Assembly: GCA_000759755.1 (NCBI GenBank)
Contig: BBMW01000005.1
Span: 1-64,000 of the forward strand
Length of the DNA stretch: 64,000 nucleotides
Direction of reading: 5' to 3'
Source of the DNA: Citrobacter werkmanii NBRC 105721
Lineage (GTDB): Bacteria; Pseudomonadota; Gammaproteobacteria; Enterobacterales; Enterobacteriaceae
Under the pieces are notes generated by a model. The model had not been told where the DNA came from. It made no database searches and was given only the letters and a program-made list of their open reading frames with translations. Of this stretch, positions 63,129 to 64,000 are shown in pieces (within the stretch, counting starts at the first letter, position 1; every line of letters begins with the position of its first letter). Both the position numbers and the translations under genes were made by a program.

Positions 63129-63154
63129 GTCCGCGGGGGAAAACCAGCGCGGAC
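63129..63154. terminator. Hairpin between the dehydrogenase gene and qnrB
   Basis: GTCCGCG / CGCGGAC form a 7-bp stem with a 12-nt loop, between convergent genes. The T-run is missing, so it is a weak candidate. Confidence 0.4.
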
Positions 63155-63199
63155 AATACTGTATAAGGGCAGGGGGCGGCATGTACCGCTCCCTGAATA

Positions 63200-63844
63200 T
63201 TAACCAATGACAGCGATGCCAAGACGTTCCAGGATCAACGATGCCTGGTAGCTGTCCAGTTTAACGCCTTGCAAATCAACACCCCGGACATCGAGATCGC
63301 CCAGTTCTGAATTGGTCAAATCACAGTGCGTAAAGTTTGCTGCCCGCCAGTCGAACGATGAAAACTCGCCGCCAGAGAGGTCCGATCCACTGAACGTTGC
63401 GCCAAGTACCTGAGTACCCATCCAGCGGTTTTCCCACAGCTCGCACTTTTCCAGTACGACTTTTGAAAAGTTGGCGTAGCTTAAGTTGGTATTGGTGATA
63501 TAGGCGCTACAAAACCAGGTGCGTGTGGTAATCATATTCATAAAGCTTGCGCCGCGAAAATCTGAACCTTGTGCACGGCAGTGGCGAATTTCGATTCCCA
63601 GCGCACTCACATTCCTGAAATCCGCCATGGAGAGATCGCAACTTTTGAAAATGGCATCTTTCAGGATAGCGCGGCTAAAATTACACCCTTTCTGGCTCTC
63701 TCGATCATAAAATTGGCAGCCAATAAACTCAGTACCGCTAAGGTCGGCACCCGAAAAATCACAGTTGAAAAATGTGCTATTTTCGACTTTCTCACCGGTG
63801 AACCTGTTTCTGTCAATTTTTTCGCCAACTAACGCCAGAGTCAT
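63200..63844 (-). CDS. qnrB: QnrB-type pentapeptide-repeat protein (quinolone resistance)
   Basis: Binds DNA gyrase and protects it from quinolones. It has 214 residues made of pentapeptide repeats of A(D/N)LXX type in a right-handed quadrilateral beta-helix (ADLSGTEFIGCQF, MADFRNVSALGIEIRHC, SDLSGGEFSSFDWRAANF), with the N-terminal MTLALVGEKIDRNRFTGEK segment shared with QnrB proteins. The frame is intact. A second ATG one codon upstream (63847) is also possible. A LexA box lies directly upstream, so SOS induction is expected. The position next to pspF and near sapA is the recognised Citrobacter site. The exact allele number cannot be given from memory. Confidence 0.93.
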   Translation of the reverse strand: MTLALVGEKIDRNRFTGEKVENSTFFNCDFSGADLSGTEFIGCQFYDRESQKGCNFSRAILKDAIFKSCDLSMADFRNVSALGIEIRHCRAQGSDFRGASFMNMITTRTWFCSAYITNTNLSYANFSKVVLEKCELWENRWMGTQVLGATFSGSDLSGGEFSSFDWRAANFTHCDLTNSELGDLDVRGVDLQGVKLDSYQASLILERLGIAVIG

Positions 63845-63854
63845 CATGATTAAC

Positions 63855-63870
63855 CTGTTTTTTTATACAG
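63855..63870 (-). promoter_or_regulatory. LexA (SOS) box of qnrB
   Basis: On the minus strand this reads CTGTATAAAAAAACAG, a full match to CTGT-N8-ACAG and to the LexA box described for plasmid-borne qnrB. It ends 8-10 bp before the start codon, and its TATAAA may double as the -10 element, so LexA would block transcription directly. Confidence 0.9.
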
Positions 63871-63926
63871 TGATTGCAACATGGTAAACTGTTTTAACCC
63901 TCGCGTCCAACGTCTGCCCCTGTACG

Positions 63927-64000
63927 CTAAATTTGGTGTTTCTTGAGTAACGCACGGAGCTGATGGTAGGTCAGACCTAATAATTCAGCGGCTTTTTTCT
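63927..64000 (-). CDS. pspF: PspF, phage-shock transcription activator (C-terminal end only)
   Basis: The last 24 or so residues of the sigma-54 enhancer-binding activator of the psp genes. The frame enters from the right edge and ends in KKAAELLGLTYHQLRALLKKHQI, the second half of the C-terminal Fis-type helix-turn-helix. The stop is TAG at 63929..63927. The AAA+ domain lies outside the window. Confidence 0.88.
   Translation of the reverse strand, partial: KKAAELLGLTYHQLRALLKKHQI

Overview
The window is a piece of an enterobacterial chromosome, most likely Citrobacter (C. freundii complex). The gene order follows the E. coli / Salmonella backbone from adhE to pspF almost gene for gene. The genus hint comes from an intact qnrB-type pentapeptide-repeat gene, preceded by a LexA box, lying between sapA and pspF; that is the known chromosomal position of qnrB in Citrobacter. 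Calls rest on reading the sequence and recalling family members. No database search was run.

Layout. 1-8.6 kb: start of adhE (minus), ychE, the oppABCDF oligopeptide importer and a voltage-gated K+ channel-like gene. 8.6-16.1 kb: yciU, clsA, yciY, two small lipoprotein genes where E. coli carries kch, yciI, tonB, yciA, yciB, yciC and ompW. 16.2-20.4 kb: an accessory block (phosphoethanolamine-transferase-like enzyme, a small unknown protein, a membrane diguanylate cyclase) where E. coli has yciGFE. 20.4-27.2 kb: the complete trp operon with leader peptide, attenuator, operator and promoter. 27.2-46.6 kb: rnm, yciO, rluB, btuR, yciK, sohB, yciN, topA, cysB, ymiA, yciX, acnA, ribA, pgpB, lapAB, pyrF, yciH, osmB, yciT, yciZ. 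46.8-54.3 kb: pdeR, rnb, yciW, fabI and a degenerate EAL gene like Salmonella STM1697. 54.4-59.7 kb: sapABCDF. 59.7-63.9 kb: a second accessory block (OmdA/YdeI-type OB-fold protein, a one-span membrane protein, a DUF421 protein, a CinA/YdeJ-type protein, a YghA-like dehydrogenase, qnrB), then the last codons of pspF.

How the genes fit together. Much of the window concerns the envelope: peptide uptake (opp, sap), cardiolipin (clsA), undecaprenyl/PG phosphate (pgpB), LPS control (lapAB), surface charge (pEtN-transferase-like), outer membrane (ompW, osmB, tonB) and envelope stress (omdA-like, pspF). Three c-di-GMP-type proteins occur: an active-looking GGDEF enzyme, the dual PdeR, and an EAL protein that has lost catalytic residues. 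The backbone is ordinary and highly conserved. The novelty is in the three accessory inserts at about 10.8-11.6, 16.2-20.4 and 59.7-63.9 kb. I found no tRNA, rRNA, CRISPR array, insertion sequence or complete prophage.
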